This document shows, piece by piece, positions 26,132 through 35,613 of a stretch of DNA of 64,000 nt; within the stretch, counting starts at the first letter, position 1; each line of letters begins with the position of its first letter. Where the stretch lies: contig FAXN01000039.1 in assembly GCA_001493195.1 (NCBI GenBank), forward strand, positions 1-64,000, given 5' to 3'. A program made the translations under genes and the position numbers. The stretch comes from Sulfurovum sp. enrichment culture clone C5 (GTDB taxonomy: Bacteria; Campylobacterota; Campylobacteria; Campylobacterales; Sulfurovaceae). The notes under the pieces were generated by a model. It was given only the letters and a program-made list of their open reading frames with translations. It had not been told where the DNA came from and ran no database searches.

Positions 26132-28119
26132 TCGCTCTCTTTTAGCATTTTAGCTTCAAATAAAAATTGTGATGGTTTAAATTCTGTTTTTTTAACTTTA
26201 TCATAAGTAGCAAACGAGAGATTTAATTTTTCTTTTGCCCTAGTTACTGCAACATAAAAAAGTCTTCTCTCTTCTTCTATTTCCCCACCCCTACTCATAA
26301 GTTTAGTATTTGGAAATCTTCCATCCATCAAATCAACCACATATACATCCATGAACTCTAATCCTTTACTGGCATGAACAGTTAGCAAGTTTACTCCATC
26401 TCCTTGACTAAGCTCCCCTGCCCCTAAAATCATAGCATTTAGAAATCTGTCTATTTCTTTATAATTTTTAGATAATTCATATAAAAGCATTGCTTTTTGT
26501 AAAATTCTCTCTCTTGCCCCAGTATATCTGTTCTCTTCTATTTCGCCATTTTTAAGTCTTGAGCGTTGTAGGCTCAAAAGCTCAACAATACTCTCATACA
26601 AAGGAGACTTTATAAGCTTTGCTATAATTTTTGATGGGCTTTTTTCTTTTTGTATTTGACTATAATATTCTTTAATATATTCAAAAAACTTCATATTATC
26701 ACTATCTGCTTTTTGATGGGAATATAAAGGATGATTTGATTTTTTAAAATCTTTTGTTAGACTATCATCTCCCTCAAAAAGACTGTTTGTTGTCATGGGA
26801 TTTTTTTTGGGTAATTCTTTTATGGATGGATCTAATATACCTTTTATCAAATTACCTTCTCCAAGATAGACGAGTGACAAGAAAAACTCTTTTGCTACAG
26901 CAGGACCAACACCTTTTGCATACTCAAATATGTGCAAAAATGCCATCATATCTTTAGGATTAGAATAAAGACTCAATACATCAAGTAAAAATTTAACCTC
27001 TTTTGTATCAAAAAAACTTGTTCCTCCCTTTCTCTTACAAGGAATACCAAGTTCTCTCAAAGTTGCTTCAACGCCATCAGCACTTGAGTTGTTTCTAAAA
27101 ATAACAGCTACATCATTATGTGGAACATGTGATGACCAAATAGCGTGAGAGATGGCATGATACTGCTCAAAAAGTTCATTGTATATCATTAATCTAGGCG
27201 GAACATCTTGCTTGTCGCAGCCTACTTTGAGTTGTTTTGGATAAATTCTAGGATTATGCTCTATTACACGATTTGCTAACTCTAAGATAGATGCTGTTGA
27301 ACGATAATTGGTAATCAAAGAAAACAAACTTGCATCTTTATATCTCGTAGTAAATGTTGATATATTTTCGATATTTGCACCATTAAATGCATAAATGCTT
27401 TGATCATAATCACCAACACAGAATAAAGACTTAGGTCTCATTGCATCTATCAGGACACCTTGCAGGGTATTTGTATCTTGATACTCATCTACAAGTATCT
27501 CTTCAAAATATATATTTTCAGTATTTAAAAACTCTATCGTATTTAAAAGCAAGTCATTAAAAGATACAAAACCGTATTCTCTCTTCTCTTCTTCAAATTT
27601 CTCTATGATAAGAAGATATTTATCCACAAAACACTCATGATCAGGATAGCTCGACAAAAACCACTTATCAAAAGTATCAATAGATGCATTTTGATATAAA
27701 CTATAGAGTTCATATAGATAAAGGGCTGAAAATGCTTGAAGTTCATAATCAGAAAAAGCAAATTCTTCATATATGCTTTTGAAAAGTGTTTTTAGTTCAC
27801 TTGGTTGTTTTAGTGCAACCTTACTATCTCTTGCCTTTAGCCATCTATAGCAAACTGCATGAAATGTTCCTGATTCTATTTGTGATACTATCTCTTTGGG
27901 GAAATATCGCTCCAAACGAGCTAGCATCTCACCTGCTGCTTTGTTGGTAAAGGTTAAAAGTAAAATTTGCTTTGGATCTAATCCAGAGTACAATAGATGG
28001 GCTATCCTACCAACAATGGTAGATGTTTTTCCAGTCCCAGCACTTGCAATTACAAGATTATGTCCGAGACTAGCCGTAGCAGCTTTAAGTTGCTCTGCAT
28101 TTAGTGTATTTAATGCCAA
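26113..28119 (-). CDS. UvrD/Rep/PcrA-family 3'-5' DNA helicase
   Basis: A 668-residue superfamily 1A helicase. Motifs: IASAGTGKTSTIVGRIAHLL (Walker A, about 26), LLLTFTNKAAGEML, ILVDEYQDTN (Walker B), FCVGDYDQSIYAFNGAN, SLITNYRSTASIL, LLTVHASKGLEFMDVYVVDL, and EERRLFYVAVTRAKEKL near the C terminus. The domain order matches UvrD/Rep, so a role in repair or replication restart is expected; which orthologue it is cannot be settled here. The start is a TTG at 28119 with GAGG seven bases upstream, giving ALNTLNAEQL, a normal family opening. Confidence 0.9.
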   Translation of the reverse strand: MALNTLNAEQLKAATASLGHNLVIASAGTGKTSTIVGRIAHLLYSGLDPKQILLLTFTNKAAGEMLARLERYFPKEIVSQIESGTFHAVCYRWLKARDSKVALKQPSELKTLFKSIYEEFAFSDYELQAFSALYLYELYSLYQNASIDTFDKWFLSSYPDHECFVDKYLLIIEKFEEEKREYGFVSFNDLLLNTIEFLNTENIYFEEILVDEYQDTNTLQGVLIDAMRPKSLFCVGDYDQSIYAFNGANIENISTFTTRYKDASLFSLITNYRSTASILELANRVIEHNPRIYPKQLKVGCDKQDVPPRLMIYNELFEQYHAISHAIWSSHVPHNDVAVIFRNNSSADGVEATLRELGIPCKRKGGTSFFDTKEVKFLLDVLSLYSNPKDMMAFLHIFEYAKGVGPAVAKEFFLSLVYLGEGNLIKGILDPSIKELPKKNPMTTNSLFEGDDSLTKDFKKSNHPLYSHQKADSDNMKFFEYIKEYYSQIQKEKSPSKIIAKLIKSPLYESIVELLSLQRSRLKNGEIEENRYTGARERILQKAMLLYELSKNYKEIDRFLNAMILGAGELSQGDGVNLLTVHASKGLEFMDVYVVDLMDGRFPNTKLMSRGGEIEEERRLFYVAVTRAKEKLNLSFATYDKVKKTEFKPSQFLFEAKMLKESDYSLGA

Positions 28120-28167
28120 TATCCAACCTCAATTTTTAAATGGATTGTAGCTAAAGTTTATTGTTGT

Positions 28168-28719
28168 TTAGTTTGAAGTTTTTGGTAATGCTTTTAACTT
28201 ATCAAGTAGATGAATGTAATTATCGATGGATTGAAGACCTTTTTCATATCTCCATCTCAATATAAACTCTATAATTTTATATTTTTTTTCAATTTCAAGC
28301 ATTTCACCTTTACCATAATATCCAAGAGATATATTTTTAGCTTTTTTCTTCTCTTCTCCTATGGAATCGTAACTTATCGCTATGATTTGTATATATTTAC
28401 CGACTCTAAGCTCACCAAAATCATCATCCCTTAGTCCAATACCAGCCAAATTCATAGCTTTATATTTGAAAACATTATCAAAATCTGGACATTTTTCATT
28501 GATTTTGAGCTCAGAAAATAGTTTTCTCAAAGACTCCATATTTAGAGTTCTATCTTCTTTATAATTTGACTTTATATCTGTTGTATTTGTTTTTTCAACC
28601 ATACTTGTAGGTATGGTATTTGTAGTTTCAAAATCATTATCAAATAAATTCTGCTTAGAATTTATTTTTTTATCCAGTTTCTCATTTAGTGCCTTAAGCC
28701 TGCTTAAACCATTCGACAT
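28168..28719 (-). CDS. Hypothetical cytoplasmic protein upstream of the helicase gene
   Basis: A protein of 183 residues, charged and probably partly disordered at the N terminus (residues 1-60), with a folded-looking part from GIGLRDDDFGELRVGKYIQI onward. I do not recognise a family. The ATG at 28719 is favoured because AAGGTGGAG lies just upstream; a GTG at 28728 inside that site is unlikely. It is 48 bases from the helicase start on the same strand, so cotranscription is possible. Confidence 0.6.
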   Translation of the reverse strand: MSNGLSRLKALNEKLDKKINSKQNLFDNDFETTNTIPTSMVEKTNTTDIKSNYKEDRTLNMESLRKLFSELKINEKCPDFDNVFKYKAMNLAGIGLRDDDFGELRVGKYIQIIAISYDSIGEEKKKAKNISLGYYGKGEMLEIEKKYKIIEFILRWRYEKGLQSIDNYIHLLDKLKALPKTSN

Positions 28720-28823
28720 AAACTCCACCTTGATTTATATATTATTTGCTATTATACAACATATTTTATAATATATACTAATTTTTTAAAAAAATACAAA
28801 TTTTTTGCTTATATTACTTTGGA

Positions 28824-28829
28824 TATAAT
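28824..28829 (+). promoter_or_regulatory. Probable -10 box of murA
   Basis: TATAAT preceded by TTTGGA, 26 bases before the murA start. The same TTTGGATATAAT string occurs before prs on the other strand, which supports a real promoter signal. Confidence 0.5.
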
Positions 28830-28855
28830 AAAAAATAAATAATTAAGGGATTTTA

Positions 28856-30118
28856 ATGGATTATCTAGAGATAGAAGGTGGTCATAAACTAAAAGGGAGT
28901 GTAACTATTAGTGGAGCAAAAAATGCTGCTCTTCCTATTATTGCAGCTACACTACTAAGCGACAAAGATGTAAAACTTACAAATTTACCAAATGTTGTTG
29001 ACATAAGAACTCTTCTTAAACTTTTGACAATGCTAGGCGGCGATGTAAAACATAACGATACTGTTGCTGATATCAACAATGCTGGCATAAATTCAACAAA
29101 AGCTGTTTATGAGATAGTTTCTCAAATGAGAGCTTCTATATTGGTTCTTGGTCCACTACTTACTAGATTCAAACATTGTGAAGTGAGTTTACCTGGTGGA
29201 TGTGCCATAGGACAAAGACCTATTGATATGCATTTAAAAGCATTGGAGCAAATGGGTGCTATCATAGAGATAAAAGGTGGTTATGTTAGAGCTGAAGCAC
29301 CAAATGGACTTATGGGGGCTAAGATCGAGTTTGACAAAATTACAGTTGGCGGAACTGAAAATGTAGTTATGGCTGCTGCACTTGCAAATGGAACTACTAC
29401 TATCATGAACGCGGCACTTGAACCTGAAGTTGTTCAGTTGTGCGAAATGATAAGAGATGCGGGTGTTGATATACAAGGTATTGGAACAAGCGAACTTACC
29501 ATAGTAGGTACAAATGGAGTTCCTCTTGAGTTTAAAACAACAGACATAATCCCTGATAGGATAGAAGCTGGAACTTATCTATGTGCTGCGGCTATAACGC
29601 ATTCTGATATAACACTAAAAAAAGTAAACATAGAGCATATCAAATCTCCTATTGCGAAACTAGAAAAAATGGGATGTACTTTTGATGTAGAAAATGACAA
29701 TATCACTATACACTCTCCAGAAGTGATAAAACCAACTCATCTTATCACTACCGAATACCCAGGCTTCCCTACTGATATGCAAGCTCAATTTATGGCTGTT
29801 GCTACCATCGCAGATGGTGAGAGTATCATAGAAGAGAGACTTTTCGAAAATAGATTTATGCATGTTAGTGAACTTAACCGTTTAGGAGCTGATATATGGC
29901 TAAAAGGCTCGCTTGCAGCCGTTCATGGCGTTAAAGAGCTTAATGGTGCTGATGTCATGGCAACTGATCTTAGGGCTAGTTCTGCCCTTGTTCTAGGTGC
30001 TTTAGCAGCAAATGGCATTACAAATGTTAGAAGAATATATCATCTAGACCGTGGTTATGATAACTTGGAAGGCAAATTGTCACTTCTGGGTGCAAAAATA
30101 ACACGCAAAAAAGACTAA
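28856..30118 (+). CDS. murA: UDP-N-acetylglucosamine 1-carboxyvinyltransferase
   Basis: MurA adds enolpyruvate from PEP to UDP-GlcNAc, the first committed step of murein synthesis. The 420-residue protein has [13 protein letters not shown]-type substrate contacts ([20 protein letters not shown]), the loop Cys in [16 protein letters not shown] (about residue 117; this Cys is the fosfomycin target in sensitive enzymes), and [14 protein letters not shown] and [14 protein letters not shown] in the second half. All expected features are intact. AAGGGA precedes the ATG. Confidence 0.97.
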   Translation: MDYLEIEGGHKLKGSVTISGAKNAALPIIAATLLSDKDVKLTNLPNVVDIRTLLKLLTMLGGDVKHNDTVADINNAGINSTKAVYEIVSQMRASILVLGPLLTRFKHCEVSLPGGCAIGQRPIDMHLKALEQMGAIIEIKGGYVRAEAPNGLMGAKIEFDKITVGGTENVVMAAALANGTTTIMNAALEPEVVQLCEMIRDAGVDIQGIGTSELTIVGTNGVPLEFKTTDIIPDRIEAGTYLCAAAITHSDITLKKVNIEHIKSPIAKLEKMGCTFDVENDNITIHSPEVIKPTHLITTEYPGFPTDMQAQFMAVATIADGESIIEERLFENRFMHVSELNRLGADIWLKGSLAAVHGVKELNGADVMATDLRASSALVLGALAANGITNVRRIYHLDRGYDNLEGKLSLLGAKITRKKD

Positions 30119-30130
30119 AAATAACTTGTC

Positions 30131-30177
30131 ATTCCTGCGAAAGCAGGAATCCACATATACCGCATCAAGTGCGGTAT
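30131..30177. repeat. Double-hairpin repeat of the TCATTCCTGCGAAAGCAGGAATCC type
   Basis: ATTCCTGC-GAAA-GCAGGAAT (30131-30150) is a perfect eight-pair hairpin with a GNRA loop, followed by ATACCGCA-TCAAG-TGCGGTAT (30157-30177), another perfect eight-pair hairpin. Both are G+C-rich in an A/T-rich gap. Elements with this first half are dispersed in many bacterial genomes. It lies between murA and the CYTH gene and may attenuate read-through. Confidence 0.7.
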
Positions 30178-30209
30178 AACAATTTTAGAAAGTACAAAAA
30201 GGGTAAAAA

Positions 30210-30671
30210 TTGGCTATCGAAATTGAGAGAAAATTTTTAGTAGATATGAGCAAGCTACCAAAGCTTGACTGTGGCATAAAAATACTCCAAGGATATCTAC
30301 TAGCACATTCCCCAAGCATTAGAATACGCATTGCAAATGATAAGGCATTTTTGACTATCAAAGGAAAACCTACCAACAACATCTCAAGAAGCGAATTTGA
30401 GTATGAAATCCCCCTATCCGATGGCTTAGAACTACTAAAAGAGTGCAAAGAGCTTATCATATCAAAAACGAGATATGAGATAATGTATGAAAATCATTTG
30501 TGGGAATTGGATATTTTTGAAGAAGAAAATAAAGGGCTGATCGTTGCTGAAATAGAGCTATCTAGTGAAGATGAGAGCTTTACCCTGCCTTCATGGGTTA
30601 CTTCTGAAGTATCGAACGATATGAGATATACAAATGCAAATCTCATTTCACACCCATATTGTGAGTGGTAG
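30210..30671 (+). CDS. CYTH-domain phosphohydrolase
   Basis: A 153-residue single-domain CYTH (triphosphate tunnel) protein. The signature ExExK is IEIERKFLV at the N terminus. Further charged strand residues are in IRIRIANDKAFLTIKG, YEIPLSDGLELLKEC, and KTRYEIMYENHLWELDIFEE. Bacterial single-domain members usually hydrolyse inorganic triphosphate. The start is TTG at 30210, with AAAAAGGG six bases upstream; no ATG would preserve the ExExK motif. Confidence 0.88.
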   Translation: MAIEIERKFLVDMSKLPKLDCGIKILQGYLLAHSPSIRIRIANDKAFLTIKGKPTNNISRSEFEYEIPLSDGLELLKECKELIISKTRYEIMYENHLWELDIFEEENKGLIVAEIELSSEDESFTLPSWVTSEVSNDMRYTNANLISHPYCEW

Positions 30672-30687
30672 AGAAAAAGGAATAAAA

Positions 30688-32547
30688 ATGAATTCAAACA
30701 CCCACATTCAAGAATATTTAGAAAACTATTTGAAACTTTCAAGTCCAGAATATGCAATTTTACTAAATGGCAAATGGGGAAGTGGTAAAACATATTTTAT
30801 AGATACCTTTATTGGTGAATATAAAGAACCGAATATCAAATTTATTAAAATTAGTCTTTTTGGTCTAAAAAACACTAATTCAATTGATGAAGAAATTTTT
30901 CAAAACCTACATCCATTATTAGGATCAAAGTATGCAAAAATAACTGGTAACATATTAAAAAGTGCACTAAAACTAGGTGTTAACCTTGATTGGAATCAGG
31001 ATGATAAAAAAGATGGAACAGTAAATGTTGACTTAAAAGAATTTAACCCTTTGGATTTTTTTTCTGATAAGAAAAAATCTAAACAGGAAATAATATTCAT
31101 TTTTGATGACTTGGAAAGAACAGAAATAAATTTAAAAGAAGTTCTAGGATATATAAACTATTTAGTGGAACAGTCAAATTTTAAAGTCATAATATTAGCT
31201 AATGAAGAAAAAATTAATAATGATGACTACAAAGAGTTCAAAGAAAAAATTATTGGAAAAACATTTGAAGTAAAACATTCTTTTGAACATATATTAACCT
31301 CTTTTATAGACACAAAAACAGATTCTTCTAAACAGATACTAAAAACAAATACACAAATAATAAAAAATGCTTATGAAAAAGCTGGTTACAATAATTTGAG
31401 ACATATTTCTCAGATATTATTCGATTTTGAATATTTTACTAAAAATATCGATGAAGAGTATTTAAAGCATAAAGAGTTTGTTTCAATCTTAATAAATAAT
31501 TTTTTTGCAATCTCTATTGAGTTAAAAAGTGCAAACTTATCGAGAAAAGAATTATTTAAAAGACCAACTATAGTATGGAATTTTATAGACAATAAAGAAA
31601 ATAAGGAAACAGAGATTGAAAAAGTATACAAAAAATATAATATTAACAACAATCCTTTATTTGATGGGAAAATCTGGGTTAAAATTCTTTTAGATAACTC
31701 CATTGAAAAAGAGGAATTAAATGAATTAATAAGCAACTTATCTTTCTTTTTAGAAGAATACAATGAACTATCTTGGGTCAAGATATGGAATTATAGAGAA
31801 TTATCGGATAAAGACTTTACTGAAAATCTTAATGATGTAGTTAATAAATTTAAAAATTGCGAATATGATATTCCTGAACATTTTATACATGTAATTGCAT
31901 TACTTATATTTTTTAGTAAAAATAAATTATGTACACTTACGGTGGAAGACATTAAAAAGCAGGTCGAAACTTGTATTACCAATAAGTATAGCAATCATCA
32001 AAATTGGAAAAATAAACTTTTTAAAAATAGTATGAGATTCAACTCAACTGGATTAGGTTACACAGGCGAAGATGATCAAGACTTTGGAGATATTTTTTCA
32101 AAAATAATAGAAGAAAATAAAAATATTTATGAATTAGAGGAAAATAATAAACAAAAACAGTTGCTAAAAAAATTTCTTGAATCAATAAAAAAATTGGACA
32201 AAGAATTTTTAATTAGCTTTTTACTAAAAGATTTTGAATCAACTCCAATACTAAGTTATTTAAATCCTAACGATTTTACAACACTGTTGACAACTATAGA
32301 AAATAAAAATATTTCAAAATTGACTGATATATTGCATGAAAGATATGCTGATAACAAATCTCTTGACGGCAAATTATACTATTGTCATTTAACTGACGAG
32401 TTGATTTTTTGGAAAGATGTTAAAGCTAATTTAGATACATATATACAAATTACAGATGAGAACAAAATAAGCATTTTTTTACTAAAACAGTTCAATGGTT
32501 ATTTGGTTGAAAAAATTATTGAGAAAATGGAACAGTGCCAATCTTAA
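30688..32547 (+). CDS. KAP-family P-loop NTPase
   Basis: A 619-residue protein opening with an NTPase of the KAP type (named after Kidins220/ARMS and PifA): Walker A LLNGKWGSGKTYFIDTFIG (about residue 28) and Walker B EIIFIFDDLERTEINLKEVL (about 135), with NFKVIILANEEKIN after it. The remaining 400 residues are helical and charged, without a named domain or obvious membrane helix. PifA excludes phage T7, so a defence role is possible but not shown. The gene is much more A/T-rich than its neighbours (9 G/C in the 60 bases from 32101), which suggests transfer. AAAAAGGA precedes the ATG at 30688. Confidence 0.78.
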   Translation: MNSNTHIQEYLENYLKLSSPEYAILLNGKWGSGKTYFIDTFIGEYKEPNIKFIKISLFGLKNTNSIDEEIFQNLHPLLGSKYAKITGNILKSALKLGVNLDWNQDDKKDGTVNVDLKEFNPLDFFSDKKKSKQEIIFIFDDLERTEINLKEVLGYINYLVEQSNFKVIILANEEKINNDDYKEFKEKIIGKTFEVKHSFEHILTSFIDTKTDSSKQILKTNTQIIKNAYEKAGYNNLRHISQILFDFEYFTKNIDEEYLKHKEFVSILINNFFAISIELKSANLSRKELFKRPTIVWNFIDNKENKETEIEKVYKKYNINNNPLFDGKIWVKILLDNSIEKEELNELISNLSFFLEEYNELSWVKIWNYRELSDKDFTENLNDVVNKFKNCEYDIPEHFIHVIALLIFFSKNKLCTLTVEDIKKQVETCITNKYSNHQNWKNKLFKNSMRFNSTGLGYTGEDDQDFGDIFSKIIEENKNIYELEENNKQKQLLKKFLESIKKLDKEFLISFLLKDFESTPILSYLNPNDFTTLLTTIENKNISKLTDILHERYADNKSLDGKLYYCHLTDELIFWKDVKANLDTYIQITDENKISIFLLKQFNGYLVEKIIEKMEQCQS

Positions 32548-32553
32548 CTTATC

Positions 32554-32763
32554 TCAATCTTCATTTAAAGCTTTTAGAAAATCTTTTTCACTAGCTACTG
32601 TTTTATCAGCCATACTATTTGCCAAAATAGAACCAAGCTTTTTATCTTCTTCATCTTCATCATAGATTACAATCTCTATATTTTTATCTTTAAAAAGTTG
32701 TTTAACAGACTTCAAAAAAGAGCTATCAAGTTCATTACTACTAAGTTGATATGCTACTTGCAT
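32554..32763 (-). CDS. Small antitoxin-like hypothetical protein
   Basis: A 69-residue acidic protein: QVAYQLSSNELDSSFLKSVK, an acidic centre (YDEDEEDKK) and an end KDFLKALNED. The layout (short beta-strand start, helix, acidic patch, C-terminal helix) resembles Phd/RelB-type antitoxin relics, but there is no toxin gene beside it. AAGGAG precedes two ATGs; the second (32763) has better spacing. It converges on the KAP NTPase gene, seven bases apart. Confidence 0.5.
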   Translation of the reverse strand: MQVAYQLSSNELDSSFLKSVKQLFKDKNIEIVIYDEDEEDKKLGSILANSMADKTVASEKDFLKALNED

Positions 32764-32832
32764 CATCTCTCCTTTTTTATTTGATTATAACATAATTTTA
32801 ACTAAAAAGTATATTGGGGAAGTATTGTTTTC

Positions 32833-33900
32833 TTAACGGCTCTCACCTTTTAAAACATCCACAACATTTGTTGCATACGAGCCTTTTGGTAGTGTAAAAG
32901 ATAGCTCATACTGGGCTTTTTCCATAACATATCGTGTTTTGATATCTTCTACTCTTATCCATGCGTATCTCCTAGCACCATCCACATTTATATCTTCATC
33001 AAACTTCTCTTCAAACATCCTAGCAACACCAGTTGCCTTACTCGCTCTTTTGCCAGGCAATAGCCCAGTAGGTGCTATGTCTTTTAAAAAAAATCTTTCA
33101 CTTTCGCTTTGTAAATCCTCTGCTTCAAAAACTTTTCCAAATGGATAATGCATCATCATATCACCACTCAAAATCTTGAAAAAATGTTTCTGTTTTTTAA
33201 CACCCTCTAGTGAGCCTTTTGGGATATCTAGTATCCCCTCTATTTCGCTTTCACTAAATTTTTCAAATAGCAGATTTATCTCCATTCTTTTTGAAAGCCA
33301 AGAGTTAAAAAGATAGCTTTGATACGAGCCTACTAAAAATTCTCTTGTTTTTGGATCATTTACTCTCATAGTTCCTTCAATGATCTTTTTGCCCTCTTCC
33401 CAGTTGTTGCCATCATTTCCAAATCTTTGATTGCCAAAATAGTTTGGTATGCCATACTCTTTTATCCACTCCAGAGTCGAATCGAGTTTATCTTTTTGGA
33501 TACCTAAAACTTTTTTGAGACGAAGTTCAAATCTGTTGCCTTTTAGATGCCCTACTCGCACTTTGTTGTTGTGTTTTGTGGTTTCGAGTATCTTTATCTT
33601 GTCATGATCAAAAGTTGCTAGCTTTTCTTCAAATTTGGCTGGAAGTGATATGTATTGGATAGTCATAGCATACTTGTCTTTTAGCCCAGCATAGCCAATG
33701 TCGCGATTTTTTATCCCTAAAAATCTAGCAAATATTCCTATAAGCTCCCATGTCGTGAGTTCTTTTTTTCTCACTTTTAAAATCAAGTGTTCACCCTCTC
33801 CACTAAATTCATAAAGTGGTATCTCTGTGACTATAAAATCACGTGGCGTTGGGGTAAATAAAAAATCATTTTTTATATTGAGCGGATAAAGTAATTTCAT
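32833..33900 (-). CDS. truD: tRNA pseudouridine-13 synthase TruD
   Basis: TruD makes pseudouridine 13 in tRNA-Glu. The 355-residue protein has the catalytic Asp in IGYAGLKDKYAMTIQYISLP (about residue 77), the family motif RVGHLKGNRFELRLKKV, the insertion start PNYFGNQRFG, and VGSYQSYLFNSWLSKRM. All are expected TruD blocks. It is transcribed divergently from gltX. Confidence 0.95.
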   Translation of the reverse strand: MKLLYPLNIKNDFLFTPTPRDFIVTEIPLYEFSGEGEHLILKVRKKELTTWELIGIFARFLGIKNRDIGYAGLKDKYAMTIQYISLPAKFEEKLATFDHDKIKILETTKHNNKVRVGHLKGNRFELRLKKVLGIQKDKLDSTLEWIKEYGIPNYFGNQRFGNDGNNWEEGKKIIEGTMRVNDPKTREFLVGSYQSYLFNSWLSKRMEINLLFEKFSESEIEGILDIPKGSLEGVKKQKHFFKILSGDMMMHYPFGKVFEAEDLQSESERFFLKDIAPTGLLPGKRASKATGVARMFEEKFDEDINVDGARRYAWIRVEDIKTRYVMEKAQYELSFTLPKGSYATNVVDVLKGESR

Positions 33901-34019
33901 GGCTATCTTTTTTATTGGAAGTATATCATTTTGATACTAAGTCCTCCCAAAATAGCTTAAATATCTATTAAAATAAATATTCAAAAACAACCAAAATACT
34001 AACTTTTAGCAAAAAACCA

Positions 34020-34025
34020 TATAAT
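34020..34025 (+). promoter_or_regulatory. Probable -10 box of gltX
   Basis: TATAAT in the 155-base gap between divergent truD and gltX, 30 bases before the gltX start. No strong -35 is visible. Confidence 0.4.
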
Positions 34026-34055
34026 TACATAGATTTAAGCCCTTTAGGAGAAAAA

Positions 34056-35363
34056 ATGCTCAGATTTGCCCCGTCGCCAACAGGTGATATGCATATCGGT
34101 AATTTGCGAGTAGCAATCATAAATTATATCGTTGCTATGCAAAACCATACAAATTTTATAGTCAGAATCGAAGATACCGACAAAGAGAGAAATATAGAAG
34201 GCAAAGATGCCGAAATATTGCAAATACTTGAGAAATTCTCTCTTCCATATAGTCAACTTTTTTATCAAAGTGCCAATCTTCACATTCATCAAAACTTAGC
34301 CATAAAGCTCCTTGATGAAGACAAGGCTTTTGTTTGTACATGTACACCGGATGAGCTTGAAGCTGATAGAGAAAATGCAAAACAAAATGGTATTGCCTAT
34401 AGATATAGCGGAAAATGTGCCAATAAAACAAAAGAAGAGTTAGCCAAAATAAAAAAAGATAATACTCCTTTTGTTATCCGTATCAAAAAACCTGAACTTG
34501 ATATTAGTTTTACAGACCTCATAAAAGGAAGCTTTACAATGCATCCAAATGAAGTTGATAGTTTTGTAATTCTTAGAAACGATAGTACTCCTACATATAA
34601 CTTTGCTTGTTCTTGTGATGATATGCTTACAAATATCGAAACAATTATAAGAGGTGAAGACCATCTAAGCAACACTCCAAAACAGATACATATAAAAAAA
34701 TCGTTGGGATATGAATTTGATACAAAGTATGCTCATTTGCCTATAATATTAAATAATGAAAACAAAAAAATGAGTAAGAGAGATGATGCTAGTTCTGTAA
34801 AATGGTTGTTAGAACAAGGCTTTTTACCTGATGCAATCATCAATTATCTTTTACTTTTGGGTAATAAAACTCCAAATGAAGTATTTAGGTTGCCTGATGC
34901 TATCTCTTGGTTTGATTTGAAAAATATTTCAAAAAGTCCTGCGAAATTTGATATTGATAAGTTAAGATTTTTAAATAGAGAACATTTAAAAGCTATGGAT
35001 AACAAAAAAATTTCCAAGCTATTTGGATTTAGTGATGAAGCCATAGGAAAACTTGGCAAACTATATCTAGAAGAGGCGAGCACTCTTAGTGAACTAGAAC
35101 CTAAGATAAAAGCTATTTTTGCACCAAAAAATTTTGATAACGAGTGGGCAAAAGAGATGAAAATCATCCAAGATGTTTTACTAGATGCACCTTTTATCGA
35201 AGATTATGATGCTTTTAAACAATATATCATAGACCAAACAGGATTAAAAGGGAAAAGTCTGTTTAAACCGCTTAGACTACTTCTGACAAATGCTGAACAT
35301 GGTCCAGATTTAAGCGAAATATACTTACAAATCAAATCATACCTACTGGAGGTTATCTCATGA
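34056..35363 (+). CDS. gltX: Glutamyl-tRNA synthetase
   Basis: A class I synthetase of 435 residues. The HIGH motif is RFAPSPTGDMHIGNLRVAI at the start, with the KMSKS equivalent NKKMSKRDDASS near residue 245, plus IRGEDHLSNTPKQIHI. A zinc-type set CTCTPDELEADRENAK...GKC lies near 95-125. Members of this phylum commonly carry two GltX paralogues sharing tRNA-Glu and tRNA-Gln charging; which one this is cannot be told. TTTAGGAG precedes the ATG. It overlaps the YggT-like gene by four bases. Confidence 0.95.
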   Translation: MLRFAPSPTGDMHIGNLRVAIINYIVAMQNHTNFIVRIEDTDKERNIEGKDAEILQILEKFSLPYSQLFYQSANLHIHQNLAIKLLDEDKAFVCTCTPDELEADRENAKQNGIAYRYSGKCANKTKEELAKIKKDNTPFVIRIKKPELDISFTDLIKGSFTMHPNEVDSFVILRNDSTPTYNFACSCDDMLTNIETIIRGEDHLSNTPKQIHIKKSLGYEFDTKYAHLPIILNNENKKMSKRDDASSVKWLLEQGFLPDAIINYLLLLGNKTPNEVFRLPDAISWFDLKNISKSPAKFDIDKLRFLNREHLKAMDNKKISKLFGFSDEAIGKLGKLYLEEASTLSELEPKIKAIFAPKNFDNEWAKEMKIIQDVLLDAPFIEDYDAFKQYIIDQTGLKGKSLFKPLRLLLTNAEHGPDLSEIYLQIKSYLLEVIS

Positions 35364-35605
35364 GTTTTATAATTAATATTATCAATGGACTAATAACACT
35401 GTATATTTTTGCAATTTTAGCAGTAATACTCTTTAGTCTTTTTGCACCACACATAAAAAATCCTGTGCTTGACTTTTTGATCAGCATAGTAAATCCACCT
35501 TTGAAATTGATAAGAGAAAAAATGCCTTTTGTTGTTGCAAATGACATTGATTTTTCTCCTCTTGTTCTAATCATAGGTTTACAACTTATCAGAGCATTGT
35601 TTTAA
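35360..35605 (+). CDS. YggT-family membrane protein
   Basis: An 81-residue protein with two hydrophobic helices (LITLYIFAILAVILFSLFA at the N terminus and DFSPLVLIIGLQLIRALF at the end), separated by NPPLKLIREKMPFVVANDID, the conserved YggT loop with its (R)xxxPxxxxxDxSP pattern. Members are linked to osmotic tolerance and to cell-division or membrane assembly. Its ATG overlaps the gltX stop (ATGA), so it is translationally coupled. Confidence 0.85.
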   Translation: MSFIINIINGLITLYIFAILAVILFSLFAPHIKNPVLDFLISIVNPPLKLIREKMPFVVANDIDFSPLVLIIGLQLIRALF

Positions 35606-35613
35606 GGGGCAAA

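Noticed and set aside
32554-32763. Complete toxin-antitoxin pair with the KAP NTPase as toxin
   Set aside because: The genes converge instead of forming an operon, and KAP NTPases are not known toxins; only the antitoxin-like look of the small protein remains.
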